The notes under the pieces: model-generated
Told to the model about the DNA's origin: nothing
What the model saw: only the letters and a program-made list of their open reading frames with translations
Database searches by the model: none
Translations under genes and position numbers: made by a program
Assembly (NCBI RefSeq): GCF_910592395.1
Contig: NC_088319.1
Span: 10,790,001 to 10,854,000, forward strand
Reading direction: 5' to 3'
DNA length: 64,000 nucleotides
Origin: Lineus longissimus
Lineage: Eukaryota > Nemertea > Pilidiophora > Heteronemertea > Lineidae
Shown here: positions 39,901-46,768 of the stretch, piece by piece
Position numbering within the stretch: the first letter of the stretch is position 1
Layout: each line of letters starts with the position of its first letter

Positions 39901-42900
39901 CGTAGTCTGACGTTGCCACATCAGTCGGCGAGTGAGGATGGAATTTCATTCTCGACGTCAGATTCGTCTTTAGCAACGACACCAGAGGGCCGGAAACGTA
40001 TGACGCACTCCCAGATGATGAGGCTGAAGAAACAGTTGTTGTTGAGTTCAGACCTTGAGGCATCGTAAGTATACAATTTTGAATCACATTTTCAGTGGCG
40101 AAGCTAGCTTTTTGGTCTGGGGGTAGGGCAAAACGCTCCTTTTGGGGGCAAAATGAATGACACTTTTTTAAATAATTCGGTCAAAATCATGGCAACATTT
40201 TTTTGGTGATTTGTGGGGGGGCAATCACCCCCAACCCCCGCTTGCTGCATCCCTGATTTTAATGCCACTTCACATGATTGCACACTTTCGGGTGACCCCT
40301 TTGGATATTCTGCATGGAAATGAACACCTCCCCGATTTGAAGTGTCGGGCAAATTTTGTTCTTGGTCAGCAAATTGACATAGCAAATGTAGGACAGACCA
40401 TGCAGCACATCACAGAATTCAGTTTCTGGGAAACTGGAAGGACTTCAGTCTCGGTTGGATCAATGGGTTTGTTCGAAGAAGCTACATGTATTAAAATGTA
40501 TTTATTTCACTGTAATCGACAGTAGCACCACCTAGGGGTAGAAATGGTAAGCAGTTTGTTTGTTTAGAGTCAGTTTGCACAAGAGTTGTGGTGATGCTAA
40601 TAAAAAGCATTGTGCAAACCAATGATTTTAGTCATTGCGAACTGCAACGGAGCCATGATAACATGCTTGTGGTTGGAATCTGGTTGGTTGAATACTCCTT
40701 TGAGGCCTTTGAATCAACCCCACGGTCAGCAGAAATCAGGACAAAACTTCCAGATTTTGCATCGGTTACGCATGGGCATTGATATATAACCAAGCGAACT
40801 AAGTCATAACCTGTTCTTCAGCATGCCTAACCGGATGCATAATCTGGCAATTTTTGTTCAAATTTCTGCTGACGGTAGTGCTGATTCGAAGTCTTCAGAG
40901 GAGTGTTGCCATCACTCGTCGTGTTGTCCCTGGGGACTATTCTCTCAGTGTGTAACCTGTCACATCAAATAGGCGCATGTCCCATAGAATATGAGCCTAA
41001 ATGACACCAGGAGATAATGGAAGAAATAGATGTCCTAAAATTTCACAAAAGGCAGACAACAGTGAAATGGACGAGCAGTCTGTCCCGACCAGCCAAGCTC
41101 AGAGTGACATGCACCTGGTTATGCCATGACATATCAGATTTAAGGATCTGAACCCTTCTAAGAAAGCTCTTGTGTAAACTGATTGAATGTTATACTAGGT
41201 ATTGTTATGCAAGTTCCAATTTCTCTTGCGGTTATTGCAAGTTCAGCTTTTTTATACACGGTGGATGAGGGTATCCGTTTACCAGTGGAAAAATGTATTG
41301 GTTTACCTGTAAGAATACATGCTTACCTCGAGAGGAAATTACAACACAGAAGAAGCTGACCAAAGACTTGTCTATTTTGAGTGATGTCGAAAGCTAGGCA
41401 CAAACAAGCAATTTTATTTGCAGTTAAAGCGAACTGGAACCGCCAAGCCAGTTCGTATGACCTCGTTTTCATTTCCCGCGTATCGGGTGATCAGAACCAG
41501 GCATGAATGAAACATGGCGCCTAGCTGTCAATCATTGAGTGACGTCACTACTATGGAATTTACTACGAAAACTCATGAATGAAAGATCGCATGACTCACG
41601 TGATTCTCACATGATTCTCAATAATAACAGATTGAACTGCGCATGCTCGGGCACTGGGGGCGGAGCTACAAATCTGAACTCGAATAGGAAGTTGGAAGTT
41701 TGACTTTCTCGGGCGGTGAAAGTCGAAAAGTTGAATAAATCGCTCGGCGGTTCCAGTTCGCTTTAACTACCATAATAGTTGCTGCAATGTGAGTCAAAAG
41801 GATCTCTCGATCTCCTCTTCGATGAAATCAGTAATGGCTGGGTTCCAAATTCACTCTTGCATCCCAGTGACCTGCACTAAGCAATTATTGTCGCAAGGGA
41901 TTAAAATCAAAGGTCACTGAGAAACTTAATTTGCTTGTTAGCAGGGCGCTTAACTCTAGAGTAATGGATCTTGTTTCTGATGTGTCGGCCTGGTTGTGAG
42001 GTAAATAGATACCCTTCTCTACCATACCTTCGCCTTGAGTTTGAGTGAAGCCAACTGAAGTTTAAGTTTTATCTGAAGAACTGAATAATTTCTTGAGACA
42101 ATATTCCTTTCGACTTTGGGAACCAAAAGATGAAGATGCAAAAAGTTGCCTGAATCGTCGGGAATTGATTGCTGGGGATGGGTATCTCATTGGCCCTGCA
42201 GTTTGCTTAGCTCAACTCTCGGTTTTACATTTTGAATTAGCAATTTTAGCTGCTGAAGTTGTTGTGACTTTTGCCAATTTTCAAGTGAATGCTTACTCCG
42301 AGAACATTTTGCCTAACTGCTTCAAGTACATGTAGGATATTAAAGAGGTACACCGTTCATATCAACTTGTAGTTTTGACATGTATAAGGTCAAGTGATAC
42401 AATTATAGCTCCTACAGTGTTGACATGAGCTGGTAGTACACATCAGTGCACACTGAGGCTATAATTGTACTGGCGTATCATTGTACCACCTTAGCTTACA
42501 CAAAGCCGTAGTGCAGTTAATATTAGGCATTCTTAATTTGCTAAAACTTGGTATTTATAGAATTTGTACCTTTGTCGTTGAAATTTGTATTCACTTCATA
42601 TTTTGATACAATTAGAAATTCCCAACTTCAGTTTCAATTTTGACAAACGGTGTACGCCTTTAATCACAACCTTTGTTCACGGATCAAGTCACATATCTTT
42701 GTTGTAAGCCAGTCTTGTACAAGTGTATCCCTTCAAATGTGACGAGAGGTTTTCCTAGGATTTGTGGTTTAAATTTGACTTAAGGGTTTCCTCAAGGGAG
42801 AAACGGCCCCCTTTCATGATCCAAGAGAGGCTTGCCACTCCTCCATTTTCACTCTTGATTTGGCTGAGGTAACGCTTTTAAAATAAACTTTTTTCTCTCA

Positions 42901-44291
42901 ATGAGCATGAAAAGGAAGATTGATAAAGGAGGAATACCAGCTTGTCTTGAAATTATAAAAACAAGTGATACCAAGAATTAATGAAGACTAAACATTTGGA
43001 AGCAATATGTACTACATCATCTCAGCTTGCACTTGGTACCAAATTTTGACACGAGGGGGCTTTTGCAAGATACTTGTAATTCGTCTTCTTTTCAATGACA
43101 GTATCGCTATTATCAAGTATCTTTAATCCATACTTGCTGTTAATGCTTGTTTTTTGTCACAAAATACTTGCCTCAAAAAGTGTAACTCAATTAGTAGTGA
43201 TTTTTAGGCTAATAAGGAAATGACATTTTAACAATGTTCTAAAACTTCTCTTAGACAAAGAATGCCTGCTATTACGAGTCGTTAATTACTTCTTGGTAAT
43301 GCCCAGTTTGATTTTATCTTAATAGTGTTGATTTCCAACATTTCGGGTTGAGAAATAGTTGGTTTTTTGCTTCCCGTTTTCCAGCCATGAAATACCCGGA
43401 AACACATCTCCTGACATGTAGCAAAATTAATTTTCAGACCTCTCACTGGGTATCTCATCAATGTCCCCCCCCCCCACCCAATTTATTTTGTGGCAGGAAC
43501 AAAGACCTTTGGTACATATGTATGTTTTTATATGAATTTCCAATTATGCATGCAACTTTTAAAGGGAACTGAAACCGCCAAGCCAGTTCGTATGACCTCG
43601 TTTTCATTTCCCGCGTATCGGGTGATCAGAACGATGCATGAATGAAACATGGCGCCTAGCTGTCAATCATTGAGTGACGTCACTACTATGGAATTTACTA
43701 CGAAAACTCATGAATGAAAGATCGCATGACTCACGTGATTCTCACATGATTCTCAATAATAACAAATTTAACTGCGCATGCTCGGGCACTGGGGGTGGAG
43801 CTACAAATCTGAACTCGAATAGGAAGTTGGAAGTTTGACTTTCTCGGGCGGTGAAAGTCGAAAAGTTGAATAAATCGCTCGGCGGTTCCAGTTCCCTTTA
43901 ATCTTGAACATGTTGAACTAAATCCAAAAAAATACTTGTGCATGAACCTGAATGTTTCTGCAACTCATTTAAACTGATAATGAACTAACAATTGCTCAAA
44001 ACATCATCAAGCACGGATCCAGACCCTCCTCTTTTTTTGAAAAAAACATTGATTTGAATGCATTTTTTTGCTGTAATACCAAAATATTCATAAGATTTTG
44101 GCTATTTTCAGTATTCCAACCTAGATCAATGCCAGGAAAAAATCTTTTCAAAAAACCTTCGCAGTCCAATGATTATTTTTATACCACTTCACCAGTCAGT
44201 TATATCATTTGTCAGACACAAAATAATTTGTTTGCACTAAATTGACAGCTTCCTAACGCAAGTACCTTTTATATATTTCAGAGAGGTTTAG
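9852..44291 (+). CDS. PLEKHG5: PLEKHG5/Syx-like RhoGEF (joined from 13 exons, short isoform)
   Basis: This is a Rho guanine-nucleotide exchange factor; vertebrate PLEKHG5 (Syx, Tech) activates RhoA at junctions and in neurons. Joining the exons listed separately gives about 943 residues, against roughly 1060 in vertebrates. The order is a linker (1-148), a DH domain (about 150-345, with IVKPMQRLTKYSLLLSAI as the conserved helix), a PH domain (about 395-505), a Ser/Pro-rich tail (510-920), the conserved segment MRLKKQLLLSS and the C-terminus ASEV. Every junction keeps phase. Vertebrate PLEKHG5 also ends in a SEV-type PDZ ligand that binds synectin and MUPP1-family proteins. The N-terminal Ras-binding-like domain is missing from this model and may be encoded by upstream exons, including the one at 2280. 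PLEKHG6 is the closest alternative, but the tail and C-terminus favour PLEKHG5. Confidence 0.9.
11150..11600. repeat. Diverged repeat with two related units
   Basis: TTGGATTTCACTTACTTTTCAAGGTCGCAGAGGTCAAATG (split across 11227-11266) recurs as a related segment at 11537-11573 (CTACTTTTCAAGGTCACAGA, then GGCCAAATGG). Both are preceded by a GGATACATC..CATAT word. This is two units about 310 bp apart, of unknown class. Confidence 0.6.
11806..11969. repeat. Family F pogo/Tigger-like MITE, copy 1
   Basis: The left end reads AGTGGAACCTCCCTTAGCGG and the right end GGGAGGTACTATACTG followed by TA. Internal CTCTCTATTAAGGACACC and CTCTAATCAGGACACC words are shared with copies at 19235, 24081 and 30791. 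CAGT..GAACCTC termini with TA targets are typical of pogo-group mariner elements. Confidence 0.75.
12565..12688 (+). repeat. Family E MITE, fragment
   Basis: It shares GGTCAGGAAAATAGAAATGC with AGTTGTATA and CAATTACAAATTTCAAATTT with the better copies at 49300 and 63362, and ends in GCCTTTAAG. Confidence 0.55.
13210..13422. repeat. Family G MITE, copy 1
   Basis: It starts TACTGTCCAAATCGTCATCC and ends GGATGTCATTTGTGATTTGG plus ACT. The interior is rich in ACGCAC/GTGCGT words, as in the other copies. Confidence 0.75.
13800..14172. repeat. Tandem triplication, unit about 120 bp
   Basis: Three successive units share GCTGAGATTGTACTTGTCC, TTTGTTACTC and ATGAATTTTTCAAC. The second and third are closest to each other and the first is the most diverged. 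Confidence 0.8.
15954..16296. repeat. Family B TTAA MITE, copy 1
   Basis: TTAA flanks both ends of a 335-bp element with perfect 17-bp TIRs (AGGGAACTGGAACCGCC and its reverse complement). It contains TGACGTCA and CACGTG palindromes. Copies at 41424 and 43559 are nearly identical, so the family moved recently. TTAA targets point to the piggyBac or Kolobok superfamilies; no transposase is encoded. Confidence 0.93.
18868..19072. repeat. Family G MITE, copy 2
   Basis: It opens TACTGTCCAAATCACTAATG and closes with GGATGGATGTCAATTGTGAT; the last few bases of the right TIR are lost. Confidence 0.65.
19235..19412. repeat. Family F pogo/Tigger-like MITE, copy 2
   Basis: TA|CAGTAGAACCTCTCTATTAA at the left and CGCTAAGGGCGGTTCCAGTG|TA at the right. 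Internal inverted copies of TTAATAGAGAGGTGTCC are present. Confidence 0.8.
20864..20883 (+). repeat. Run of 20 G
   Basis: A homopolymer in the large intron. The length is uncertain in any assembly. Confidence 0.8.
21000..21145 (-). repeat. tRNA-derived SINE head
   Basis: On the minus strand a tRNA-like segment has an A-box region (CAGTCAGTAGAGTGATAGCC, about 21133-21114) and a B box GGGTTCAATCC (21093-21083) at tRNA spacing. A second, weaker A-box-like stretch (CAGCCGGTCAATAGAGTGC) follows about 75 bp further along the same strand. The acceptor stem does not pair well, so this is a SINE head rather than a working tRNA gene. Confidence 0.6.
21663..21796. repeat. Family G MITE, 3' part
   Basis: It ends GGGATGTCAATTGTGATTTG plus GGCTGTA and has the CACTGATGCG interior word; the left terminus is not clear. 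Confidence 0.55.
23085..23535. repeat. Family M TIR element (single copy)
   Basis: The left end (ACTATAAGTCGTAGTTCC, then ACCTATCAT and CCCCGTGT) is the near reverse complement of the right end (ACACGGGGATTTGATAGG, then TGGAAGTACGACTATAGT). The inverted repeats span about 35 bp with two small gaps. The interior has several ACACGGG words and a perfect 22-bp palindrome GCCCCATCGAG|CTCGATGGGGC at 23411-23432. Confidence 0.85.
24081..24260. repeat. Family F pogo/Tigger-like MITE, copy 3
   Basis: It starts CAGTGAAACTTTGCTTAG and ends GAGAGGTTCAACTG. Internal AATCAGGACACTTCCCTAAT matches the other copies. It lies about 170 bp upstream of a RhoGEF exon. Confidence 0.75.
24433..24515 (+). CDS. PLEKHG5: RhoGEF exon 2
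   Basis: Acceptor TTTCTCTTGCAG and donor GCG|GTAGGT. It encodes a Glu completed across the junction, then KEGDTSSNRSIKSRS...VEKKPA, a low-complexity Ser/Lys linker. It ends in phase 0, matching the next exon. Identification rests on position and phase, not on homology. Confidence 0.6.
25080..25216 (-). repeat. Family H piggyBac-like MITE, terminal part
   Basis: On the minus strand it begins TTAACCCTTTAGCTGCAGGTG followed by ACGTGCATAGCACGTCATG. The terminus TTAA|CCCTTT is shared with 37323 and 55071. The other end is not clear. Confidence 0.6.
28298..28687 (+). CDS. Unidentified 129-codon open frame
   Basis: An open frame starting at a GTG, with no ATG until codon 21; it contains a CxxC pair (CQLCGTV), an aromatic-rich middle (NSYYLWRYLSEEL) and LPHWIRYATIRG. 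It ends just inside family S. I cannot assign it to a family. It could be a relic of a transposase or host gene, or a chance ORF. There is no obvious promoter or splice border. Confidence 0.2.
   Translation: MSPECDLRGPRVPHPLRERRMLIMVRDNSGHQCQLCGTVQVDEKLYPDISNSYYLWRYLSEELHCTEAMITYRLLHSSITNDCQHRLPHWIRYATIRGVDTGVWRNKKRSGQSAQNQLIHRTFKILHIL
28678..28790. repeat. Family S MITE, copy 1
   Basis: ATACTGTGAAGATGATATTA pairs with AATAGCGTCTACACAGTATT at the right end. The interior GCCTGTACAAAAGGCCTATA is shared with 46315 and 55367. Confidence 0.7.
30791..30947. repeat. Family F pogo/Tigger-like MITE, copy 4
   Basis: TA|CATGTAGACCTCCCTATT at the left and AGCTAAGGGAAGTTCCACTC at the right; the internal GACCTATTTGGGACTAAAAG matches copy 2. 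Confidence 0.7.
30955..31096 (+). repeat. Duplicated segment, copy 1 (interrupted by element P)
   Basis: It shares TTATTTTTGAAATTGAATAA, ATCAGGATTGAT, TTTGCACCCCAAACCAA and TAGCAGT with 31787-31920. Element P sits at the TTAA that ends this copy. Confidence 0.85.
31093..31713. repeat. Element P, 613-bp TTAA transposon
   Basis: TTAA|AGGGGTTGTGTGAA at the left and TTCACACAACCCCT|TTAA at the right give perfect 14-bp TIRs. The interior is GC-richer than the flanks and contains a 20-codon ORF starting ATGGCTGCTTTC. The empty site survives in the paralogous segment at about 31914. It has no transposase. Confidence 0.93.
31720..31750 (+). repeat. Family A fragment
   Basis: AAAGGTTGACCAAAGGTACC then ACCATTTTGG is the left terminus of family A, truncated after about 30 bp and followed by TGGATCAGGCTACATC, which also lies after the family A copy at 34205. 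Confidence 0.7.
31787..31920 (+). repeat. Duplicated segment, copy 2 (empty site for element P)
   Basis: It is about 85% like 30955-31096 by eye but runs straight through the TTAA (TCTGTTAAACTTGTTAAAGG), where copy 1 carries element P between two TTAA sites. Confidence 0.85.
31924..32138. repeat. Family A fold-back MITE, copy 4
   Basis: Left arm GGTTGACCACAGGTACCACC, right arm AAATGGTGGTACC. It abuts a short family G copy. Confidence 0.8.
32139..32228. repeat. Family G MITE, short 90-bp copy
   Basis: It starts CAGTCTAAATCATAATTGTC and ends TGTCATTTGTGATTTGGACT plus G. Most of the interior is deleted. Confidence 0.7.
32556..32745. repeat. Family G MITE, full copy
   Basis: TA|CAGTCCAAGTTACAATTGAC at the left and TGTTAATTGTGATTGGCACTG at the right. 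Interior CGTCAGTTACGCAC and CACTGATGC words are typical of the family. Confidence 0.8.
33088..33286. repeat. Tandem repeat, four units of about 50 bp
   Basis: Units share AAATTTAGACYGGAACAG, ATTCTGATAGTGTGGAC and AAAAAGCAAAT. On the minus strand the units stay open over about 60 codons, but the frame has no start of its own. Confidence 0.8.
34083..34187 (+). CDS. PLEKHG5: RhoGEF exon 3
   Basis: Acceptor CATCTTTTTGCAG, donor AAG|GTAAGA, phase 0-0, 35 residues. The segment AQNRLGNLFSPAATSFK resembles the short basic/aromatic linker before the DH domain of vertebrate PLEKHG5 (recalled, not aligned). Confidence 0.85.
34205..34385. repeat. Family A fold-back MITE, copy 5
   Basis: GCCGCCATTTTGCCCAGAAC at the left and AGAGTTCTAATTGCTTTTAT at the right; the end of the right arm is missing. 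It begins about 18 bp after a RhoGEF donor site. Confidence 0.7.
34614..34772 (+). CDS. PLEKHG5: RhoGEF exon 4
   Basis: Acceptor CTCTCTCCTACAG, donor ACT|GTGAGT, phase 0-0, 53 residues. DREKLEQLYEKLQIYNLQGL matches the pre-DH segment of the family (EKMEQLEGKL-type sequence), and the acidic ELEEHWTDIVDNHT leads into the DH domain. Confidence 0.93.
35007..35153 (+). CDS. PLEKHG5: RhoGEF exon 5 (start of DH domain)
   Basis: Acceptor TTGATTCCAG, donor GAT|GTAAGT, 49 residues. AAVWELIQTEVTYIKGIGVI is the first conserved DH helix; the second half (IIDVFLCCMVNLQNS) is specific to the PLEKHG5/6 group. Confidence 0.96.
35325..35474 (+). CDS. PLEKHG5: RhoGEF exon 6 (DH domain)
   Basis: Acceptor CCTATTCATTTCAG, donor AAG|GTAATT, 50 residues. 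TDRLFSNIVDVIGANRQLWE is the LFSNI helix typical of DH domains. Confidence 0.95.
35640..35830 (+). repeat. Probable SINE tail fragment
   Basis: GTGGGATCTTTTACTTGCTC and CAGGTACGAGGGACC are words I associate with conserved SINE bodies in aquatic invertebrates. This is recalled only; no A or B box was found beside it. Confidence 0.35.
36101..36211 (+). CDS. PLEKHG5: RhoGEF exon 7 (DH domain)
   Basis: Acceptor TTTTCATATTCCAG, donor AGC|GTAAGT, 37 residues. FNDMFQPYLRHCLDQEGSVM corresponds to the F..Y..YC..Q helix of the DH fold. Confidence 0.95.
36327..36524. repeat. Family G MITE, full copy inside a RhoGEF intron
   Basis: CAGTCCAAATCACAGATGAT to GACAGTTGCGATTTGGACTG, followed by TA. Its right end lies about 45 bp upstream of the exon at 36570, so it overlaps the branch-point region of this 358-bp intron. 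Confidence 0.85.
36570..36719 (+). CDS. PLEKHG5: RhoGEF exon 8 (DH conserved region 3)
   Basis: Acceptor CTTCACATGATTCAG, donor ATG|GTATGT, 50 residues. LQDQIVKPMQRLTKYSLLL is the hallmark helix that contacts the GTPase. Confidence 0.97.
36986..37123 (+). CDS. PLEKHG5: RhoGEF exon 9 (end of DH, DH-PH linker)
   Basis: Acceptor CTCTCCTTCCAG, donor AAG|GTGAGG, 46 residues. FVNFVNTTLRKRHEKERLAT and the following RIESYDVVDI match the helix linking DH to PH in this family. Confidence 0.95.
37138..37305 (+). repeat. Minisatellite, unit about 24 bp
   Basis: CTTTGGCAGAAATGCGGTC-type units repeat about seven times, starting 15 bp after the exon 9 donor. Because the unit is close to 24 bp, the exon frame stays open through the array and on to 37391. 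Confidence 0.8.
37323..37560. repeat. Family H piggyBac-like MITE, partial
   Basis: TTAA|CCCTTTTACAGCCACAGC is the family terminus. Interior GTCTGAATGGCCGAAACTAT resembles the TCAGATAAAAGTAAG-side region of other copies only loosely. It runs into the minisatellite at 37555. Confidence 0.5.
37555..37765. repeat. Minisatellite, unit about 17-18 bp
   Basis: About eleven units of CATGCACATGATGGGGC with variants (GATAGGCCTATG, ACGATGGGCC). The unit matches the end region of family H (CCCGCACATGATG at 25151), which suggests it grew from that element. Confidence 0.85.
37832..37948 (+). CDS. PLEKHG5: RhoGEF exon 10 (start of PH domain)
   Basis: Acceptor ATCTTGTTTTCAG, donor AAG|GTAGGA, 39 residues. 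YTQLDLTCPMPGCNPQQTRH and LLCEGALRFKDG match the family's linker and first PH strand. Confidence 0.95.
38369..38510 (+). CDS. PLEKHG5: RhoGEF exon 11 (PH domain)
   Basis: Acceptor TATTCTGTTTTCCAG, donor GGTG|GTAAGT, 47 codons plus one base. DAYCFLFTDMFLITKASKRG is the PH strand pair, followed by IIKPPIRIDQVIVHELKDG. Confidence 0.97.
38642..40064 (+). CDS. PLEKHG5: RhoGEF exon 12 (end of PH, Ser-rich tail)
   Basis: The acceptor AATTCCAG completes a Gly codon from exon 11. The exon gives SFLVLLVNEYRVAWSAYTF and the C-terminal PH helix (IKLWVGKIQKAQALY), then about 400 residues rich in Ser, Pro, Arg and Asp, and finally MTHSQMMRLKKQLLLSSDLE. The genomic frame would stop at TAA (40066), but ATC|GTAAGT at 40064/40065 is a consensus donor. 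Splicing to 44282 restores the conserved ASEV end. Confidence 0.95.
41424..41766. repeat. Family B TTAA MITE, copy 2
   Basis: TTAA flanks, TIRs AGCGAACTGGAACCGCC and GGCGGTTCCAGTTCGCT (a matching substitution in both ends), with TGACGTCA and CACGTG inside. The paired change suggests TIR exchange or a sub-lineage. Confidence 0.93.
42340..42663. repeat. Family E TTAA MITE
   Basis: TTAA|AGAGGTACACCGTTCATATC at the left and ACGGTGTACGCCT|TTAA at the right. A further inverted pair (GATACAATTATAGC and GCTATAATTGTAC) lies inside at 42397-42464. Confidence 0.8.
43559..43901. repeat. Family B TTAA MITE, copy 3
   Basis: Same length and ends as copies 1 and 2, with AGGGAACTGAAACCGCC at the left, and TGACGTCA and CACGTG palindromes conserved. 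Confidence 0.93.
44282..44291 (+). CDS. PLEKHG5: RhoGEF exon 13: last two codons and stop
   Basis: After the acceptor TATATATTTCAG the bases AGAGGTTTAG complete a Ser codon (TC|A), then GAG GTT TAG, giving ...ASEV and stop. Vertebrate PLEKHG5 also ends in ASEV. S-x-V is a class I PDZ ligand. The 3' UTR continues downstream. Confidence 0.88.
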
Positions 44292-44527
44292 GAGTCCACA
44301 TGCACTGCCCTCTATCAGATTGTTGTGGAACTACAAGAAGTTGGACGACATAGGGTCACAGATACAAACCCATGATCTTTCAAGAAATCGTTCAGAAGTT
44401 GTAACAGGACCTTTTTGTTGACATTTTAACACTCATTTAATAGAACTATTTTAGTTTCTAATCAATCCAATGTTTTAGTTTTGTATGACTTGTTTTTAGA
44501 CCCAGTATCCAAGTCTGTCCAGAGGTA

Positions 44528-46104
44528 CCCTCACCGAAAGGCAGTGTGATATCAGTCAGGATTCAGTCAGGTTGCAGTGTTACCTCACATTTTTATGGCA
44601 GTGTTGAAATCAGTGGAAAGCAGTCATAGGGAGTGTTTTTCAGTCACGCAATACCAAAGCATACAGTTATACAGCAATCAAAAATAGAGGTTAGGGAGTC
44701 ATAAGCAGTGGTAAGACAGTCAAAATCAGTGGTAAGGCAGTCAAAAGCAGTGCTCATTTAAATATTTAGGCTGACTGATTTCCACTGCTTTTGACACTGA
44801 AAATGACTCCCCACTATGCATCATGCACAGGGCTGGCAGTGGGGTTCAGTGTTAATTTAAATATTTCGCAGCACACTGAATCCACACTGAAACACCACTG
44901 ATTTTGACTGCCATTTCCAAAACCTCTTGGAGGGAGCAGTCATTTTCAGTGTTAATATGAATAATTTATTTAATGGCATGCAGGCACGGATGCCGAGAGA
45001 GGTTTGGGGGACGTGACCCCCTGTGCTGATGACAACCAAAGAAATTGTTCGAAAAAGCAAAAACTTCTAGCAAACTGTTACTTTTGCTGTCCTATTTTAG
45101 ACGGTGTGTTTGCGTCCAATATGGCAGTGATGACGTCATCTGCACAAATAGAGGACATCGCCATTGCATGATGACGTGACACAGTAAAAAGATGACAAAT
45201 TCACGTCCTTGACCAACGTCATTGCAAACTTTGTCATAATGACAGTGGTCAGATGGGTTACTAGACAATTGAAACGACACATGGCACATAGCTACTGTCA
45301 GTGATGTCAGGGATTAGAGCTAGATCAAATTGGCGTCCAAATAAAGTAACTGCACGCGGCCTGTAGAATAATGATCTAACTGATTGATGTGTATTGAGCT
45401 CCCATGCAGATAATTTGCAGTGTATGCATACATTACAATTAACACCTATAGGGCCTACAGTAGATGCATGAAGATACATGCAGATATCTTGCAGTGTATG
45501 CATGCATTACAACACCTATAGGGCCTACAGCCTTCTTGATTTGCTGAAAATACAACTTCAGTGACTGTCTAGATTACCCTTTTTGCATTCATTTGGCTCC
45601 TTATGTGTTCCAATTCAAACTGACTAAAACTCCCCTCTTCTTATATTGAAATTCGGGTAAATATCGAGAAATATGAAGAGCTACCATGATTCCTTGAATG
45701 TTTGACTATCAAATTCAAACTTACTAGCTTCCTGTCTCAGGTTGAATTATGGGTGATATTTAACACTGAATTTGACTGCAATTACCACTGCTTTACACTG
45801 CCATCAAGTCTTAATCTCACCAGTCATAAAGCAGTGGTTTTCAGTCATGTTGAAAATGCCACGGGTTTCGATCAGAGTTGGAGAAGTGGAAATCAGTGGT
45901 CTTTCAGTCATAGGCAGTGTTTTTGAAATACGTCGTTCATAATGATATGCAAGTGGCAGTGCTTTGCAGTGGTCTTTCAGTCAAAATCAGTGGTTTTAAA
46001 ACATTAAGAAAAAATGATATGCCTAAGACAGTCATATGCAGTGGGGGTTTCAGTCAAAAGCAGTGTGATGCAGTCATTTTCAGTGCACTGCCTTTCGGTG
46101 AGGG
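44528..46104. mobile_element. Element I, 1577-bp TA-flanked TIR element with CAGTC/CAGTG arrays
   Basis: TA|CCCTCACCGAAAGGCAGTG at the left and its exact reverse complement then TA at the right. The first 400 bp and last 350 bp are full of alternating CAGTC and CAGTG words (CAGTCAAAATCAGTG, CAGTCAAAAGCAGTG, CAGTCATATGCAGTG) in both orientations. The middle 800 bp lacks them and shows no transposase. Dense subterminal words suggest transposase-binding arrays. Confidence 0.88.
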
Positions 46105-46314
46105 TATGTCTTGAAGTGAGCTAATTAAAGGGACACTTTTTGCTGCTTAAAGGAGTAGTGTCTCCAGATAATACAGAGTGGGCATTATGGTCCGTGTAGT
46201 GTTGCTGTCTAGAGAGGTAAAGAGGTGTGTAGACCTGGCTCAAACCTCTGGGACTGAAGAATACAGATAATGCAATCATTTCCCGCTTGTAGTCAAAGGT
46301 AGCGGTCCCTGCAG

Positions 46315-46434
46315 ATACTGTGTAGACGCTATTAAGCCAGTGAAAGGGCGCCTGTACAAAAGGCCTGTATTACCTGCAACAGGCTTGTGTGTAACAGATG
46401 CACAAAAACTGGCTTGATAGCTCCATACAGTATT
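46315..46434. repeat. Family S MITE, copy 2
   Basis: ATACTGTGTAGACGCTATTA at the left and GATAGCTCCATACAGTATT at the right, with GGCGCCTGTACAAAAGGCC inside. Confidence 0.75.
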
Positions 46435-46768
46435 ATTGTGAACCTCAAAGATATAGCAAGTTTGTTGTTGAAAATAACAGTCTCGTTAATATTGCAAAGT
46501 TACCATCTGTTTTTTCCATTACGTTACCTTCTAAGAATATGTTTTTGATTTTAAATTTTATTGCTGTATAGGCTTGATTTAGAGGAAAGGCGAACATGCA
46601 ATGTCTATAATATGCACCATTGTAATCTTTTGTTAGACTTTAGTTTGAGGTCGTGAGGTCGTTGGAACAGATGGCTGTGCACCCTGTATTCAGTCCCCCA
46701 GGAGTGGGGCCAACGCAGGGTACCACAGCCCTCTTGCAGCTATGCTAGGCCGGCAAAAATGACAATGA

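Larger units (their letters stand above)
40065..44281. other. Terminal RhoGEF intron (4.2 kb)
   Basis: It starts GTAAGT and ends TATATTTCAG. It holds two near-identical family B elements (41424 and 43559), a family E copy (42340) and no credible exon. Confidence 0.85.

Noticed and set aside
40066-40068. TAA as the natural stop of the RhoGEF
   Set aside because: It lies inside a consensus donor (ATC|GTAAGT), and the spliced alternative restores the conserved ASEV end.
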